Shown here in pieces: positions 12,564 through 21,753 of a stretch of 64,000 nt of DNA (its first letter is position 1; every line of letters starts with the position of its first letter). Made by a program: the position numbers and the translations under genes. Location: contig NZ_CP021109.1 of assembly GCF_002119725.1 (NCBI RefSeq), positions 1,488,001 through 1,552,000 on the forward strand. The letters run 5' to 3'. This stretch comes from Bordetella genomosp. 9 (GTDB lineage Bacteria > Pseudomonadota > Gammaproteobacteria > Burkholderiales > Burkholderiaceae_B). Under the pieces are notes generated by a model that was not told where the DNA came from, did no database searches, and saw only the letters and a list, made by a program, of their open reading frames with translations.

Positions 12564-13784
12564 GTGGATTTTGAGCCCTGGTGGTTGATATTCGTCCCAT
12601 TGCTTTTCGCATTGGGCTGGCTGGCGGCGCGCTTCGATATCCGCCAGATGTTGTCCGAAACGCGCGTGCTGCCCGACTCTTATTTCCGCGGCCTGAATTT
12701 CCTCTTGAATGAGGAGCCGGACCGGGCCATCGACGCCTTCGTGGAAGTCGCCAAGCTGGACCCGGAGACGACGGAGCTGCACTTCGCGCTGGGCAGTCTG
12801 TTCCGCCGCCGCGGCGAGATGGAACGCGCGATCCGGGTGCACCAGAGCCTGCTGAATCGGGCCGACCTGCCGGCCGCCGAGCGTGAGCATGCGCAGCACG
12901 AACTGGCGCAGGATTTCCTGAAAGCCGGCATGCTGGACCGCGCCGAGGCGGGGTTCAATCAATTGCGGGACACGCGTTATTCCCTGCAGGCGTTGCGCTC
13001 CCTCATCCGCATCTATGAGTCGGAGCACGATTGGCCGCGTGCCATCGATGCCGTCAAGACGCTGCGCGGGCTGGTCGACGAACCGGTCCCGCAGTTGGTG
13101 CACTATCACTGCGAGCTCGCGCAGCAGGCGCTGTCGCAGCAGCCGCCCGACCTGGAAGCCGCCCAGACCGCGCTGGACGCCGCCGACCATGCCGCGAATA
13201 TCGCCACGGACGCGGGGTCGCCGAGCAAAGGCTCCGAGGTCCGTATCGCCATGCTGCGCGCCCGGCTGGCCGCGGCCGAAGGCGACGCCAAACGCGAACG
13301 CCTGCATCTGGAATCCGTGCTGACGGACGCGCCGGACTATGCGGGCCTGGTGGCCGAGGACCTGCTTGAAAGCTACCAGGCCAGCGGCGAGTCCGCGGCC
13401 GTACTGGATCTGTTGCAGAAGCAGTACGCCAAGCACCCCTCGCTAGACCTCTTCAACACGGTATTTCGCGAACTGCGCGCGCAGCAGGGCGCGGCGCCGG
13501 CCTGGGCGTTCGCCCGTTCCGCCTTGCGGCATCATCCGTCGCTGCTGGGTTTGGACCGCCTGCTGGAGGCCGAACTGGCCGCGCCGGGCGGGGATGGGGA
13601 AGTTAGCCCGGTGCCCGGCGCCGACCTGAGCCTGCTGCGCACCCTGATCCACAAACACACCCAGCGGCTGGATCGCTACGCGTGCCGCAACTGCGGTTTT
13701 CAGGCCCGCCGCTATTATTGGCAATGTCCCGGTTGCAACGCATGGGAAACCTATGCGCCGCGCCGTCTGGAAGAACTCGAATGA
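12564..13784 (+). CDS. lapB: Lipopolysaccharide assembly protein LapB (YciM)
   Basis: A 406-residue protein with one N-terminal membrane anchor (WWLIFVPLLFALGWLAA), a series of TPR helices and a C-terminal rubredoxin-like zinc/iron knuckle, CRNCGF...CPGCNAW. In E. coli LapB is an essential adaptor that helps FtsH degrade LpxC and so balances LPS with phospholipid. Translation appears to start at GTG 12564, giving the conserved MDFEPWWL N-terminus. The stop overlaps the rfaE start (ATGA), so envelope genes lapB-rfaE-hldD are likely one operon. Confidence 0.93.
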   Translation: MDFEPWWLIFVPLLFALGWLAARFDIRQMLSETRVLPDSYFRGLNFLLNEEPDRAIDAFVEVAKLDPETTELHFALGSLFRRRGEMERAIRVHQSLLNRADLPAAEREHAQHELAQDFLKAGMLDRAEAGFNQLRDTRYSLQALRSLIRIYESEHDWPRAIDAVKTLRGLVDEPVPQLVHYHCELAQQALSQQPPDLEAAQTALDAADHAANIATDAGSPSKGSEVRIAMLRARLAAAEGDAKRERLHLESVLTDAPDYAGLVAEDLLESYQASGESAAVLDLLQKQYAKHPSLDLFNTVFRELRAQQGAAPAWAFARSALRHHPSLLGLDRLLEAELAAPGGDGEVSPVPGADLSLLRTLIHKHTQRLDRYACRNCGFQARRYYWQCPGCNAWETYAPRRLEELE

Positions 13785-14719
13785 GCGCTTTTCCCGTTGA
13801 CGCTATTTCCAAGCGCCGCGTCCTGGTCGTCGGCGATGTCATGCTCGACCGCTATTGGTTCGGCGAAGTCGATCGCGTTTCGCCAGAGGCGCCGGTACCG
13901 ATCGTGCGCGTCGCCCGCCGCGAGGATCGCCTGGGCGGAGCGGCCAACGTGGCGCGCAACGTCGTCGCGCTGGGGGGGCAGGCTACGCTGGTTGGCGTCG
14001 TGGGCGCCGACGAGGCTGGCGAACGCATCCGCGCGCTGGCCCATGACGCGGGCATTGCGCCCGGCCTGGTGGCCGACGCGCGCCACCCGACCACGCTGAA
14101 GATGCGCGTGCTGGGCAGGCAACAACAGCTGCTGCGCGTGGATTTCGAAGAATCGCCGGGCGCCTCGGCGCTGGACGTCCTTGACGCCGAGTTCGACCGC
14201 CAGCTGGAAGGCCATGACGTGGTTGTCCTGTCCGACTATGCAAAGGGCGCGCTCGGACGGGTGCAGAACCTCATCGCCCGCGCCCGCGCAGCCGGCGTTC
14301 CCGTGCTGGTGGACCCGAAAGGCGATCATTACGATATCTACCGCGGGGCCACCCTGGTCACGCCGAACCGCGCGGAAATGCAGCAGGCGGTCGGCCGCTG
14401 GCGGTCCGAGGACGATCTGGCGCAGCGCGCGCAACAGTTGCGCGAGAAACTGAATCTGGAAGCGCTGCTGGTTACGCGTTCCGAGCAGGGCATGACCCTG
14501 TTCACCGACATGGGGCGCGAACATGTCGACGCCCAGGCGCATGAAGTGTTCGACGTGTCCGGCGCCGGCGACACGGTCCTCGCCACCCTGGCGGTGACGC
14601 GCGCCGTCGGCATGCCGTGGCCGCAGGCCATGCGCTGGGCGAACCGCGCCGGCGGCGTCGTGGTCGGCAAACTGGGGACGTCCACGGTAAGTGCACAGGA
14701 ATTGGGAGACCTATCATGA
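13781..14719 (+). CDS. rfaE1: D-glycero-beta-D-manno-heptose-7-phosphate kinase
   Basis: A 312-residue PfkB/ribokinase-family kinase corresponding to the first domain of E. coli HldE. Signatures are [13 protein letters not shown] at the N-terminus, [12 protein letters not shown], and the anion-hole motif [13 protein letters not shown] near the C-terminus. It makes heptose 1,7-bisphosphate for the LPS inner core. The cytidylyl/adenylyltransferase domain of the bifunctional enzyme is absent, so a separate rfaE2 gene should exist elsewhere. The gene overlaps lapB upstream and hldD downstream by 4 bp each. Confidence 0.93.
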   Translation: MSAFPVDAISKRRVLVVGDVMLDRYWFGEVDRVSPEAPVPIVRVARREDRLGGAANVARNVVALGGQATLVGVVGADEAGERIRALAHDAGIAPGLVADARHPTTLKMRVLGRQQQLLRVDFEESPGASALDVLDAEFDRQLEGHDVVVLSDYAKGALGRVQNLIARARAAGVPVLVDPKGDHYDIYRGATLVTPNRAEMQQAVGRWRSEDDLAQRAQQLREKLNLEALLVTRSEQGMTLFTDMGREHVDAQAHEVFDVSGAGDTVLATLAVTRAVGMPWPQAMRWANRAGGVVVGKLGTSTVSAQELGDLS

Positions 14720-15705
14720 TCGTCGTCACCGGAGCGGCAGGCTTCATCGGCAGCAATCTCGTTCGCGGCCTGAACCGGCGCGGCATTCAGGACATCCTGG
14801 CGGTGGACGACCTGACCGACGGCGATAAGTTCGTCAATCTGGCGGACTGCCGCATCGCCGACTACATGGATAAGGATGACTTCCGCCGGCTGGTGAACAG
14901 CCGCAGCCTGCCCAAACCCGATGCCATTTTTCATCAGGGCGCGTGCTCCGATACCACCGAGCGCAACGGCAAGTACATGATGGACAACAACTACCGCGTC
15001 ACGCTGGAGTTGTTCGACTATTGCCAATCCGAATGCGTGCCTTTCCTGTACGCGTCGTCGGCGGCGACCTATGGCGGCTCGTCGGTCTACGCGGAAGATC
15101 CTGCCAACGAGCGGCCGCTGAATGTCTACGGCTATTCCAAGCTGTTGTTCGACCAGGTGCTGCGCACGCGTCTGCACGCCTTGACCGCCCAGGTCGTCGG
15201 CTTGCGGTATTTCAACGTCTATGGGCCGCATGAGCAGCACAAGGGCCGCATGGCCTCCGTAGCGTTTCACAACATGAATCAGTTCCTGGCGGAAGGCCAC
15301 GTGCGCCTGTTTGCCGGCTGGGACGGCTATCCCGATGGCGGACAGAGCCGCGACTTCATCTCCGTCGATGACGTCGTCGCCGTAAACCTGCATTTCCTGG
15401 ACAACCCGCAGACCTCCGGCATCTTCAACTGCGGGACCGGACGCGCCCAGCCGTTCAACGACGTGGCGATGGCGGTGGTCAATACGCTGCGCGAAGAACA
15501 GGGGCAGCCCGCCTTGCCGCTGGACGAACTGGTCGGCCAGGGCCTGATCCGCTACATCCCCTTCCCGGACGATCTGAAAGGCCGGTATCAAAGCTATACC
15601 CAGGCCGACGTCAGCCGGCTGCGCGCCGCCGGGTTCGACCAGCCGATGCGAGACGTGCAGACCGGCGTCGCGGAATACGTGCGTTACTGGCGCGCACGGC
15701 CGTAG
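14716..15705 (+). CDS. hldD: ADP-L-glycero-D-manno-heptose 6-epimerase
   Basis: HldD performs the last step of ADP-heptose synthesis, epimerising ADP-D-glycero- to ADP-L-glycero-D-manno-heptose for LPS core assembly. The 329-residue short-chain dehydrogenase has the Rossmann motif [11 protein letters not shown] and the catalytic [18 protein letters not shown] is characteristic of this epimerase group. It directly follows the heptose kinase with overlapping start and stop, so two steps of one pathway are co-transcribed. Confidence 0.96.
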   Translation: MIVVTGAAGFIGSNLVRGLNRRGIQDILAVDDLTDGDKFVNLADCRIADYMDKDDFRRLVNSRSLPKPDAIFHQGACSDTTERNGKYMMDNNYRVTLELFDYCQSECVPFLYASSAATYGGSSVYAEDPANERPLNVYGYSKLLFDQVLRTRLHALTAQVVGLRYFNVYGPHEQHKGRMASVAFHNMNQFLAEGHVRLFAGWDGYPDGGQSRDFISVDDVVAVNLHFLDNPQTSGIFNCGTGRAQPFNDVAMAVVNTLREEQGQPALPLDELVGQGLIRYIPFPDDLKGRYQSYTQADVSRLRAAGFDQPMRDVQTGVAEYVRYWRARP

Positions 15706-15779
15706 GCCGTCCGCGCCGCACGCGCGCGGTCCGGATATACGTAGAACCGCGCAGGGACGTTTCCGTTCAGTCTGGTCCT

Positions 15780-15798
15780 GCCCAGGGCAGCCCTGGGC
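15780..15798 (+). other. GC hairpin downstream of hldD
   Basis: GCCCAGGG and CCCTGGGC form a perfect 8-bp stem with loop CAG, 75 bp after the hldD stop. There is no T-run, so it may be an RNA-stabilising hairpin or part of a Rho-dependent end rather than an intrinsic terminator. Confidence 0.4.
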
Positions 15799-15887
15799 GA
15801 TGATGGCCGTGGCGTTTCGACGCTGCGTCTGCAGGCCGCCTTGCCGGCCTGTTTCCGCCATTTTTTCACCGCTGTCCGGAGGCTCCC

Positions 15888-16418
15888 ATGAACCCTTTCC
15901 TGCATGATCCCGTGGCGACCGTCCACGCGCCGCCTGTGCGTCTGACCGCGCGGCGTCCGTCCCTGGCACGCGGCGCGCCGCGCTGCCGCAAGCCGCCGCG
16001 GCAAGCCAGGTGGCCCCGCGTGCTTGGCCTGATCGCGTTGGCCACGGGGCTTTCCATGGCCGCTTCACCTGCCGGCGCGCTGGATGTGAACACCGCTACG
16101 ATCGAGCAGTTGCGTGGCGTCCGCGGCCTGGGGCCGAAGACGGCGGAAACCATCGTCAAGGAACGCGAGCGGGGGGGCCGCTACGAGTCCATGGAGGATC
16201 TGTCGGACCGCGTGCGCGGCATCGGAATGCGCAAGGCTCAGGCGTTGGAAGCTGCCGGGCTCCGTGTGGAAGGCGTACGCGGGGCAGAGGGCGCGCGCAG
16301 CGCGGCCGGGGCAAGTCCGGCAAGCCGCGGTTCCGCGGCGGGGGGACAGGCCAAGGGCGGCGCCCAGCAAGCGGCGGGCGGGCGGCAGGATCGACAGGCG
16401 CCCCGCGGCCAGCGCTAG
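15888..16418 (+). CDS. ComEA-like helix-hairpin-helix DNA-binding protein
   Basis: The 176-residue product has an Arg/Pro-rich N-terminus, a hydrophobic segment (about 44-64, ending in an A-G-A signal-type site), then a helix-hairpin-helix pair starting LDVNTATIEQLRGVRGLGPKTAETI, and a low-complexity Gly/Ala/Gln/Arg tail. ComEA proteins bind incoming DNA in the periplasm during natural transformation. Whether it is exported depends on the start: ATG 15888 has a CCGGAGG just upstream but leaves about 40 residues before the hydrophobic part; a GTG near 16019 would give a conventional signal peptide. No other competence genes are nearby. Confidence 0.8.
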   Translation: MNPFLHDPVATVHAPPVRLTARRPSLARGAPRCRKPPRQARWPRVLGLIALATGLSMAASPAGALDVNTATIEQLRGVRGLGPKTAETIVKERERGGRYESMEDLSDRVRGIGMRKAQALEAAGLRVEGVRGAEGARSAAGASPASRGSAAGGQAKGGAQQAAGGRQDRQAPRGQR

Positions 16419-16489
16419 TCATCGCCGCGCCGGCGCGCCTTCCCCCTTGCGCCGGCGCGGCCATCCCCGGCGCCATACATCGGCGGCGT

Positions 16490-16495
16490 TATAGT
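16490..16495 (+). promoter_or_regulatory. Candidate -10 box of cysM (leaderless start)
   Basis: TATAGT at 16490-16495 is followed by exactly 6 nt and then the cysM ATG, placing the expected transcription start on the A of ATG. No Shine-Dalgarno sequence is present. I see no convincing -35 hexamer. Confidence 0.35.
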
Positions 16496-16501
16496 TGCAG
16501 C

Positions 16502-17413
16502 ATGAAAACCGTCACCTACCCAACCGTTGAGCAGACCGTCGGCAACACGCCGCTGGTGCGGCTCCAGCGCATTCCGGGCGCCGACAATGCCGCGCGCGGC
16601 AACGTCATCCTGGCCAAGCTCGAAGGCAACAACCCGGCTGGATCGGTCAAGGACCGGCCCGCCCTGTCCATGATCCGCCAAGCCGAGGCGCGCGGCGAAA
16701 TCAAGCCGGGCGACACCCTGATCGAAGCCACCAGCGGCAACACCGGCATCGCGCTGGCCATGGTGGCCGCGATGCGCGGCTATCGCATGATCCTCATCAT
16801 GCCGGACAACCTTTCGGTGGAACGGCGCGCCGCGATGACGGCGTATGGGGCGCAGCTGATCCTGACGCCGGCCGATAAAGGCGGCATGGAATACGCCCGC
16901 GACCTGGCCATGGCGATGCAGAGCGAAGGCAAGGGTAAAGTCCTGGACCAGTTCGCCAACCCCGACAACCCGCGCGCACATATCGAAGGGACCGGCCCCG
17001 AGCTGTGGGCGCAGACCGATGGCACGATCACGCATTTCGTCAGCGCGATGGGGACCACGGGGACCATCATGGGCGTGTCCACGTATCTGAAATCGCGCAA
17101 TCCGGCGATCCAGGTCATCGGCGCGCAGCCCGAGGAAGGGTCGCAGATACCCGGCATACGCAAGTGGCCCGAAGCGTATCTTCCGGCCATTTTCGACCGC
17201 GACCGCGTGGACGCCTACGAGTACATCCTGCAGGCCGACGCCGAAGCCATGGCACGCCGGCTGGCTGCCGAAGAGGGCATCTTCGCCGGCATTTCCTCCG
17301 CGGGCGCCCTGATCGCCGCGCTGCGCGTGGCCTCCCGGGTAGAAAACGCCACAATCGTCTTTATCGTGTGCGACCGCGGCGATCGCTATCTTTCCACCGG
17401 CGTGTTCAACTGA
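16502..17413 (+). CDS. cysM: Cysteine synthase B (O-acetylserine sulfhydrylase)
   Basis: CysM is a PLP enzyme that makes cysteine from O-acetylserine and sulfide or thiosulfate. The 303-residue protein carries the PLP lysine in NNPAGSVKDRPAL, the substrate loop EATSGNTGIALA and the phosphate-binding GTTGTIMG. NNPAGSVKDR favours the CysM over the CysK isoform. The last 28 bp overlap the convergent mltB gene. There is no ribosome binding site; a -10-like TATAGT six bases before the ATG suggests a leaderless mRNA. Confidence 0.94.
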   Translation: MKTVTYPTVEQTVGNTPLVRLQRIPGADNAARGNVILAKLEGNNPAGSVKDRPALSMIRQAEARGEIKPGDTLIEATSGNTGIALAMVAAMRGYRMILIMPDNLSVERRAAMTAYGAQLILTPADKGGMEYARDLAMAMQSEGKGKVLDQFANPDNPRAHIEGTGPELWAQTDGTITHFVSAMGTTGTIMGVSTYLKSRNPAIQVIGAQPEEGSQIPGIRKWPEAYLPAIFDRDRVDAYEYILQADAEAMARRLAAEEGIFAGISSAGALIAALRVASRVENATIVFIVCDRGDRYLSTGVFN

Positions 17414-18639
17414 GCGGGGCGGGCGGCCACGGCCCGCATCCTCGCCTGTATGGCTGCCGCCAGGTCGGCCACCGAGGCCGCGTAGAAATAGCTGCGGTTG
17501 TATTGGGTCACGGCGAAGAAGTTCACCGTGGCCGTGCGGTATTCCGCCGTGCCGGCGGATTCCTCCGGCAGGTCGATGACGCCCAGCATGCCCGACTGCC
17601 AGCTGACGTCGCCGGTCGCCATTGGCGAGGGTATGGCCGTAGCGCCCGCGGCCTGCAACTGCGGCCATGTCCGTGTCGGCGCCAGGCCGCCATCGACCAG
17701 CCGTGCGGCGTCCGCCGGCAGTGCGACCGGCGCGAAGATCGGGCGTCCCCGCTCCCAGCCATGCTGCATCAGGAAGTTGCCCACGGACAAAATGGCGTCG
17801 CGCGGGCTGTTGGCCAGATCGATATGGCCGTCGGCATCGCCGTCCACGGCATAGCGCATGATGCTGCCCGGCATGAACTGCGGCATGCCAATGGCGCCGG
17901 CGTAGGAACCCAGCGTCTGCAGGCTCAGCTTTCCTTGCAGCACCAGCGTCAGGAAATCCGCCAATTGCCCCTGGAACATTTGCGCCCGTTCCGGCTTGTT
18001 GGGATCCGGATAATCGAAGGCCAGGGTCGACAGCGCGTCCAGCACGCGGAAGCTGCCCATGTTGCGGCCGTACAGCGTTTCGACCCCGATGATCGCCACG
18101 ATGATGGATGCGGGAACGCCGTAGCGCTGCTGCGCCAGTTCCAGGGTGTCGGCGTTTTCCTGCCAGAACGCCATCCCCCAGCCGATACGCTTGGGCTCGA
18201 CGACGCGCGACCGGTAGGTCAGCCAGCTTCGGGAAATCTTGCGTCCCGGCGCCGGCGCGATCAGCCGCGCCACCGTGGGGCTGAAGCGGGCGTCGGCCAA
18301 CGCGCCGCTGAGCTGCGAGGCCGGCAGGCCGCGCTCCGTGGCGAGTTGCTGAATGAAGGCCTGCACGTCCGGCCGCATGCGGCCGTCCGGGGTCGTTACG
18401 GCCGACCGCTGCTCATCGGCGGCCGCAGCGTCGCCTTCGCTGCCTATCGTCGAGGCCGCGCCCTGGTCGGGCGGCGGGCCGATGCGGATGCGGGGCACGG
18501 AGGCGTCCGGAACAGAGGGGGCGGGAGCGTTGGGACCGGCGGCCAGCGCCGAGGCGCCGGGGCTGTGTTGAGCGGTGGAGCAGCCGGCCAGCAGGGCCGC
18601 CATGATGCCAAGTTGCAGTAAGCGCCGACAGGTGAACAT
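17386..18639 (-). CDS. mltB: Membrane-bound lytic murein transglycosylase B
   Basis: A 417-residue lipoprotein that cleaves peptidoglycan glycan strands to 1,6-anhydromuropeptides. The signal peptide ends in a lipobox LLAGC with Cys20, followed by a Pro/Ala-rich linker. The catalytic glutamate is Glu187 in IIGVETLYGRN, and the family signature GSYAGAIGMPQFMPGS and the calcium-like loop DGDADGHIDL are present. AGGAA six bases upstream supports the start at 18639. The start codon lies only 9 nt from that of the divergent deacetylase gene; the 3' end overlaps cysM by 28 bp. Confidence 0.93.
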   Translation of the reverse strand: MFTCRRLLQLGIMAALLAGCSTAQHSPGASALAAGPNAPAPSVPDASVPRIRIGPPPDQGAASTIGSEGDAAAADEQRSAVTTPDGRMRPDVQAFIQQLATERGLPASQLSGALADARFSPTVARLIAPAPGRKISRSWLTYRSRVVEPKRIGWGMAFWQENADTLELAQQRYGVPASIIVAIIGVETLYGRNMGSFRVLDALSTLAFDYPDPNKPERAQMFQGQLADFLTLVLQGKLSLQTLGSYAGAIGMPQFMPGSIMRYAVDGDADGHIDLANSPRDAILSVGNFLMQHGWERGRPIFAPVALPADAARLVDGGLAPTRTWPQLQAAGATAIPSPMATGDVSWQSGMLGVIDLPEESAGTAEYRTATVNFFAVTQYNRSYFYAASVADLAAAIQARMRAVAARPAQLNTPVER

Positions 18640-18642
18640 AAT
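18613..18642 (+). promoter_or_regulatory. Candidate promoter of the HDAC-like gene, inside mltB start
   Basis: TTGCAG (18613-18618) and CATAAT (18637-18642) are separated by 18 bp; six bases later comes the ATG at 18649. The promoter would lie within the first codons of the divergent mltB gene and give a leaderless transcript. The -35 match is poor (3 of 6). Confidence 0.35.
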
Positions 18643-18648
18643 CTTCCT

Positions 18649-19572
18649 ATGGAGACCCTGTATCTTACCCACCCGTCCTGCCGGCTGCATGAGATGGGCG
18701 AGTGGCATCCGGAATGTCCGCAGAGACTCGATGCCATATCCGACCAGCTGCTGGCGAGCGGCATCATGTCGTATCTGGACGTGCGCGAGGCGCGGCCCGC
18801 GCCGCGCGAGGCGTTGCTGCGCGCGCATAGCGCGGCATACGTGGACGCGCTGGCGCAGCGCACGCCGGCGCAGGGCTATCGCGCCCTGGACCCCGACACC
18901 CTGATGAACGCGCATTCCTACGAGGCTGCGCTGCATGCGGCGGGGGCGGGCCTGCAGGCCGTCGATGCCGTCATGGCCGGAGGGGCCGCTACGGCGTTCT
19001 GCGCGGTCCGGCCGCCGGGGCACCATGCCTGCCGCGATCGCGCAATGGGGTTCTGCCTGTTCAACAACGTTGCGATCGCCGCCTATCACGCCATGGCGCA
19101 ACACCGGGTGGAGCGGGTGGCGATCATCGACTTCGACGTGCATCACGGCAATGGCACCGAAGAAATTTTCGCCGGCGATGCCCGTGTCCTGATGTGCGGC
19201 ATATTCCAACATCCGTTCTACCCTTACAGCGGCGCGGAGAGCGCAGCGGAAAACATGGTCAACGTACCGGTGCCGGCCTATACGGGCGGCGCCGCCGTGC
19301 GCGACATCGTGACGCAACGCTGGCTGCCCCGGCTGGAGGCCCACCGGCCGCAGCTCATCCTGGTGTCGGCCGGGTTCGACGCCCACCGCGAGGACGACCT
19401 GGGTCAGTTGGGCCTGGTCGAGGCCGACTTCGCCTGGATGACCGAACAGATCATGCAAACGGCGCAGCGTCACGCCAACGGCCGTGTCGTCAGCATGCTG
19501 GAAGGCGGCTACGATCTTTCCGCCTTGGGCCGCAGCGTGGTGGCGCATATCCGCGCACTCGCCAGCCTGTGA
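18649..19572 (+). CDS. Histone deacetylase-like amidohydrolase
   Basis: A 307-residue member of the arginase/deacetylase superfamily (class II HDAC, acetoin utilisation and acetylpolyamine amidohydrolase group). The catalytic His pair is His125-His126 in RPPGHHA; zinc ligands are Asp163 and His165 in DFDVHHGNGT and Asp244 in SAGFDAH; the transition-state Tyr288 is in EGGYDL. In bacteria such enzymes deacetylate small acetylated amines or protein lysines; the true substrate cannot be read from sequence. It is divergent from mltB and upstream of etfBA. No Shine-Dalgarno precedes the ATG. Confidence 0.9.
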   Translation: METLYLTHPSCRLHEMGEWHPECPQRLDAISDQLLASGIMSYLDVREARPAPREALLRAHSAAYVDALAQRTPAQGYRALDPDTLMNAHSYEAALHAAGAGLQAVDAVMAGGAATAFCAVRPPGHHACRDRAMGFCLFNNVAIAAYHAMAQHRVERVAIIDFDVHHGNGTEEIFAGDARVLMCGIFQHPFYPYSGAESAAENMVNVPVPAYTGGAAVRDIVTQRWLPRLEAHRPQLILVSAGFDAHREDDLGQLGLVEADFAWMTEQIMQTAQRHANGRVVSMLEGGYDLSALGRSVVAHIRALASL

Positions 19573-19589
19573 GTCCACTCCGTGGACTC
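19571..19589 (+). other. Perfect hairpin after the HDAC-like gene
   Basis: GAGTCCAC and GTGGACTC form a perfect 8-bp stem with loop TCC, overlapping the stop codon. No T-run follows. It may separate the deacetylase from etfB or stabilise a 3' end. A TAGAAT hexamer at 19619-19624 downstream could serve an etfB promoter. Confidence 0.4.
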
Positions 19590-19702
19590 GGTGCGGGCGG
19601 GGCGCCAGGCCGAGGTTGTAGAATCAGGCGATTCCAAAGGATCGCGCGGCCCGCCGCGCCGTTCGATTGCTCGAAGACTCAATTATTTGTGGAGGCTGCT
19701 GG

Positions 19703-20452
19703 ATGAAGGTCCTGGTACCGGTCAAACGCGTGGTGGACTACAACGTCAAGGTGCGCGTCAAATCCGATCAAACGGGTGTGGACATCGCCAACGTAAAGAT
19801 GTCGATGAACCCGTTCGACGAAATCGCCGTGGAAGAGGCCACCCGGCTGAAGGAAAACGGCAAGGCCACCGAAGTCGTGGCCGTATCGTGCGGGGTGGCG
19901 CAATGCCAGGAAACGCTGCGTACCGCGATGGCCATCGGCGCGGACCGCGGCATCCTCGTGCAGACGGACGCCGAGCTGCAGCCCCTTGCGGTCGCGAAGC
20001 TGCTCAAGGCCCTGGTCGACAAGGAACAGCCGCAATTGGTCATCCTGGGCAAGCAGGCCATCGATGACGATGCCAACCAGACCGGCCAGATGCTCGCCGC
20101 GCTGCTGGACTGGCCGCAAGCCACCTTCGCCAGCAAGATTGAAATCGCCGACGGCAAGGCCACCGTCACGCGCGAAGTCGACGGGGGTTTGGAGACGGTC
20201 GCGCTGAAGCTGCCGGCCATCATCACCACCGATCTGCGCCTGAATGAGCCGCGCTACGTCACGCTGCCCAACATCATGAAGGCCAAGAAGAAGACCCTGG
20301 ACACCTTCACGCCCCAGGACCTGGGCGTGGATCCCGCTCCGCGGCTGAAGACGCTGAAGGTCACCGAGCCGCCCGCGCGCAAGGCGGGCGTCAAGGTGCC
20401 CGATGTGGCGACCTTGGTGGACAAACTGAAGAACGAAGCGAAGGTGGTCTGA
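19703..20452 (+). CDS. etfB: Electron transfer flavoprotein subunit beta
   Basis: EtfB, with EtfA, accepts electrons from acyl-CoA dehydrogenases and passes them to ETF-ubiquinone oxidoreductase. The 249-residue protein begins [19 protein letters not shown] and includes the AMP-binding region [27 protein letters not shown] (read as a family match, not tested). The start is backed by GGAGG at 19691-19695. etfA begins 2 bp after its stop. The nearby acyl-CoA dehydrogenase is a plausible electron donor. Confidence 0.96.
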   Translation: MKVLVPVKRVVDYNVKVRVKSDQTGVDIANVKMSMNPFDEIAVEEATRLKENGKATEVVAVSCGVAQCQETLRTAMAIGADRGILVQTDAELQPLAVAKLLKALVDKEQPQLVILGKQAIDDDANQTGQMLAALLDWPQATFASKIEIADGKATVTREVDGGLETVALKLPAIITTDLRLNEPRYVTLPNIMKAKKKTLDTFTPQDLGVDPAPRLKTLKVTEPPARKAGVKVPDVATLVDKLKNEAKVV

Positions 20453-20454
20453 CT

Positions 20455-21384
20455 ATGACGATTCTGGTTATTGCCGAACACGACAACGCCCAGTTGAAGG
20501 GCGCGACGCTGAATACCGTGGCAGCCGCCGCCAAGCTGGGCGGTGAGATCCATGTCCTGGTCGCAGGCAGCGGCGCGCAAGCGGTGGCCGACGAAGCGGC
20601 GCGCGCGGCGGGCGTGTCCAAGGTGCTGCTGGCCGATGCGCCGCACCTGGCCGATGGCCTGGCGGAAAACCTTTCGGCGCAGGTGCTGGCCGTGGCCCAG
20701 AACTACAGCCACATCCTGTTTCCGGCGACGGCCTCCGGCAAGAACGTTGCGCCGCGGGTCGCCGCCAAGCTCGACGTCGCCCAGATTTCCGATATTTCGG
20801 GCATCGAATCGGCGGACACCTTCCAGCGCCCGATCTATGCGGGCAACGCGATCGCCACCGTGCAGTCGGCCGATCCCATCAAGGTCATCACCGTCCGTAC
20901 CACCGCGTTCGACGCCGCGCCGTCGCAAGGCGGATCGGCGCAGGTCGAGACCGTTGCGCCGGTAGCGGACGCCGGCATCTCGTCCTTCGTGGGCCGTGAA
21001 GTCGCCAAAAGCGATCGCCCCGAACTCGCCGGCGCACGCGTCGTCGTCTCCGGCGGCCGCGGCATGGGCAGCGCCGAAAACTTCAAGATCCTCGATCCTC
21101 TGGCCGACAAGCTCGGCGCCGCGCTGGGCGCGTCGCGCGCGGCGGTGGACGCCGGCTACGCCCCCAACGATTGGCAGGTCGGCCAGACCGGCAAGATCGT
21201 CGCCCCGCAACTCTACGTCGCGGTCGGCATCTCCGGCGCCATCCAGCACCTGGCCGGGATGAAGGACTCGAAGGTTATCGTCGCCATCAACAAGGACCCG
21301 GAAGCCCCCATCTTCGGCGTGGCCGATTACGGCCTGGTGGGAGACCTGTTCCAGGTCGTGCCGGAGCTCGCCAGCGCGCTCTGA
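20455..21384 (+). CDS. etfA: Electron transfer flavoprotein subunit alpha
   Basis: The 309-residue FAD-binding partner of EtfB. The C-terminal FAD domain shows [34 protein letters not shown] and [10 protein letters not shown]. It starts 2 bp after the etfB stop and ends just before a perfect intrinsic-type terminator, so etfBA is a two-gene unit. As the general electron acceptor for beta-oxidation dehydrogenases, it would also support the pathways encoded elsewhere in the window. Confidence 0.96.
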   Translation: MTILVIAEHDNAQLKGATLNTVAAAAKLGGEIHVLVAGSGAQAVADEAARAAGVSKVLLADAPHLADGLAENLSAQVLAVAQNYSHILFPATASGKNVAPRVAAKLDVAQISDISGIESADTFQRPIYAGNAIATVQSADPIKVITVRTTAFDAAPSQGGSAQVETVAPVADAGISSFVGREVAKSDRPELAGARVVVSGGRGMGSAENFKILDPLADKLGAALGASRAAVDAGYAPNDWQVGQTGKIVAPQLYVAVGISGAIQHLAGMKDSKVIVAINKDPEAPIFGVADYGLVGDLFQVVPELASAL

Positions 21385-21421
21385 TCCGCGTCACGGGCGC
21401 GCGCTCGGAAGGCGCGAATTG

Positions 21422-21449
21422 ACGGCCGTCCCGAAGGGACGGCCGTTTT
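21422..21449 (+). terminator. Terminator after etfA
   Basis: ACGGCCGTCCC and GGGACGGCCGT form a perfect 11-bp stem with loop GAA; the run of T is short (TTT after the stem, then GCTTT). Very stable hairpin placed 37 bp after the etfA stop. Confidence 0.8.
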
Positions 21450-21650
21450 GCTTTGAAGCGCCCCTGCAGCGCCGCATGCAAGACCATACAAGCCCTGATG
21501 GCGCTCCCCCGCCAAACTGGTATGGTCGACGGGCGGCTCGGATCCGGCCCTGTTGCCATCAGGGATGCGCAGGCCTGGATTGAAGTCCGCATTCATCCAG
21601 CGTTGAGCCAAACGACATTCACCTGCTTCGCAACAAAGGACGCCACGGGA

Positions 21651-21709
21651 CCGGCTCCCCTGTGCGCCAGCGCTCCCGGAAGGGGAAAGCGCCAACCGCT
21701 CCGGGGTGG
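21651..21709 (-). repeat. Dispersed GC-rich repeat, degenerate copy A
   Basis: Degenerate copy of the 73-bp unit seen at 23709-23917, here in the opposite orientation. It keeps the CCGGCTCC start, the central GCGCCAGCGC area and the terminal CCGGGGTGG. Confidence 0.55.
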
Positions 21710-21713
21710 ACTT

Positions 21714-21729
21714 TACTTCGCAAGAAGTA
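21714..21729. repeat. Small perfect palindrome
   Basis: TACTTC and GAAGTA flank the tetraloop GCAA. The GNRA-type loop would make a stable RNA hairpin. It lies between the two repeat copies upstream of the acyl-CoA dehydrogenase gene. Confidence 0.45.
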
Positions 21730-21753
21730 GGGCCCGACCGGGGACGCGCGGAT

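Noticed and set aside
12102..13436. 444-codon minus-strand frame opposite lapA and lapB
   Set aside because: Antisense shadow; lapA and lapB have membrane helices, TPRs and a metal knuckle in the plus frame.
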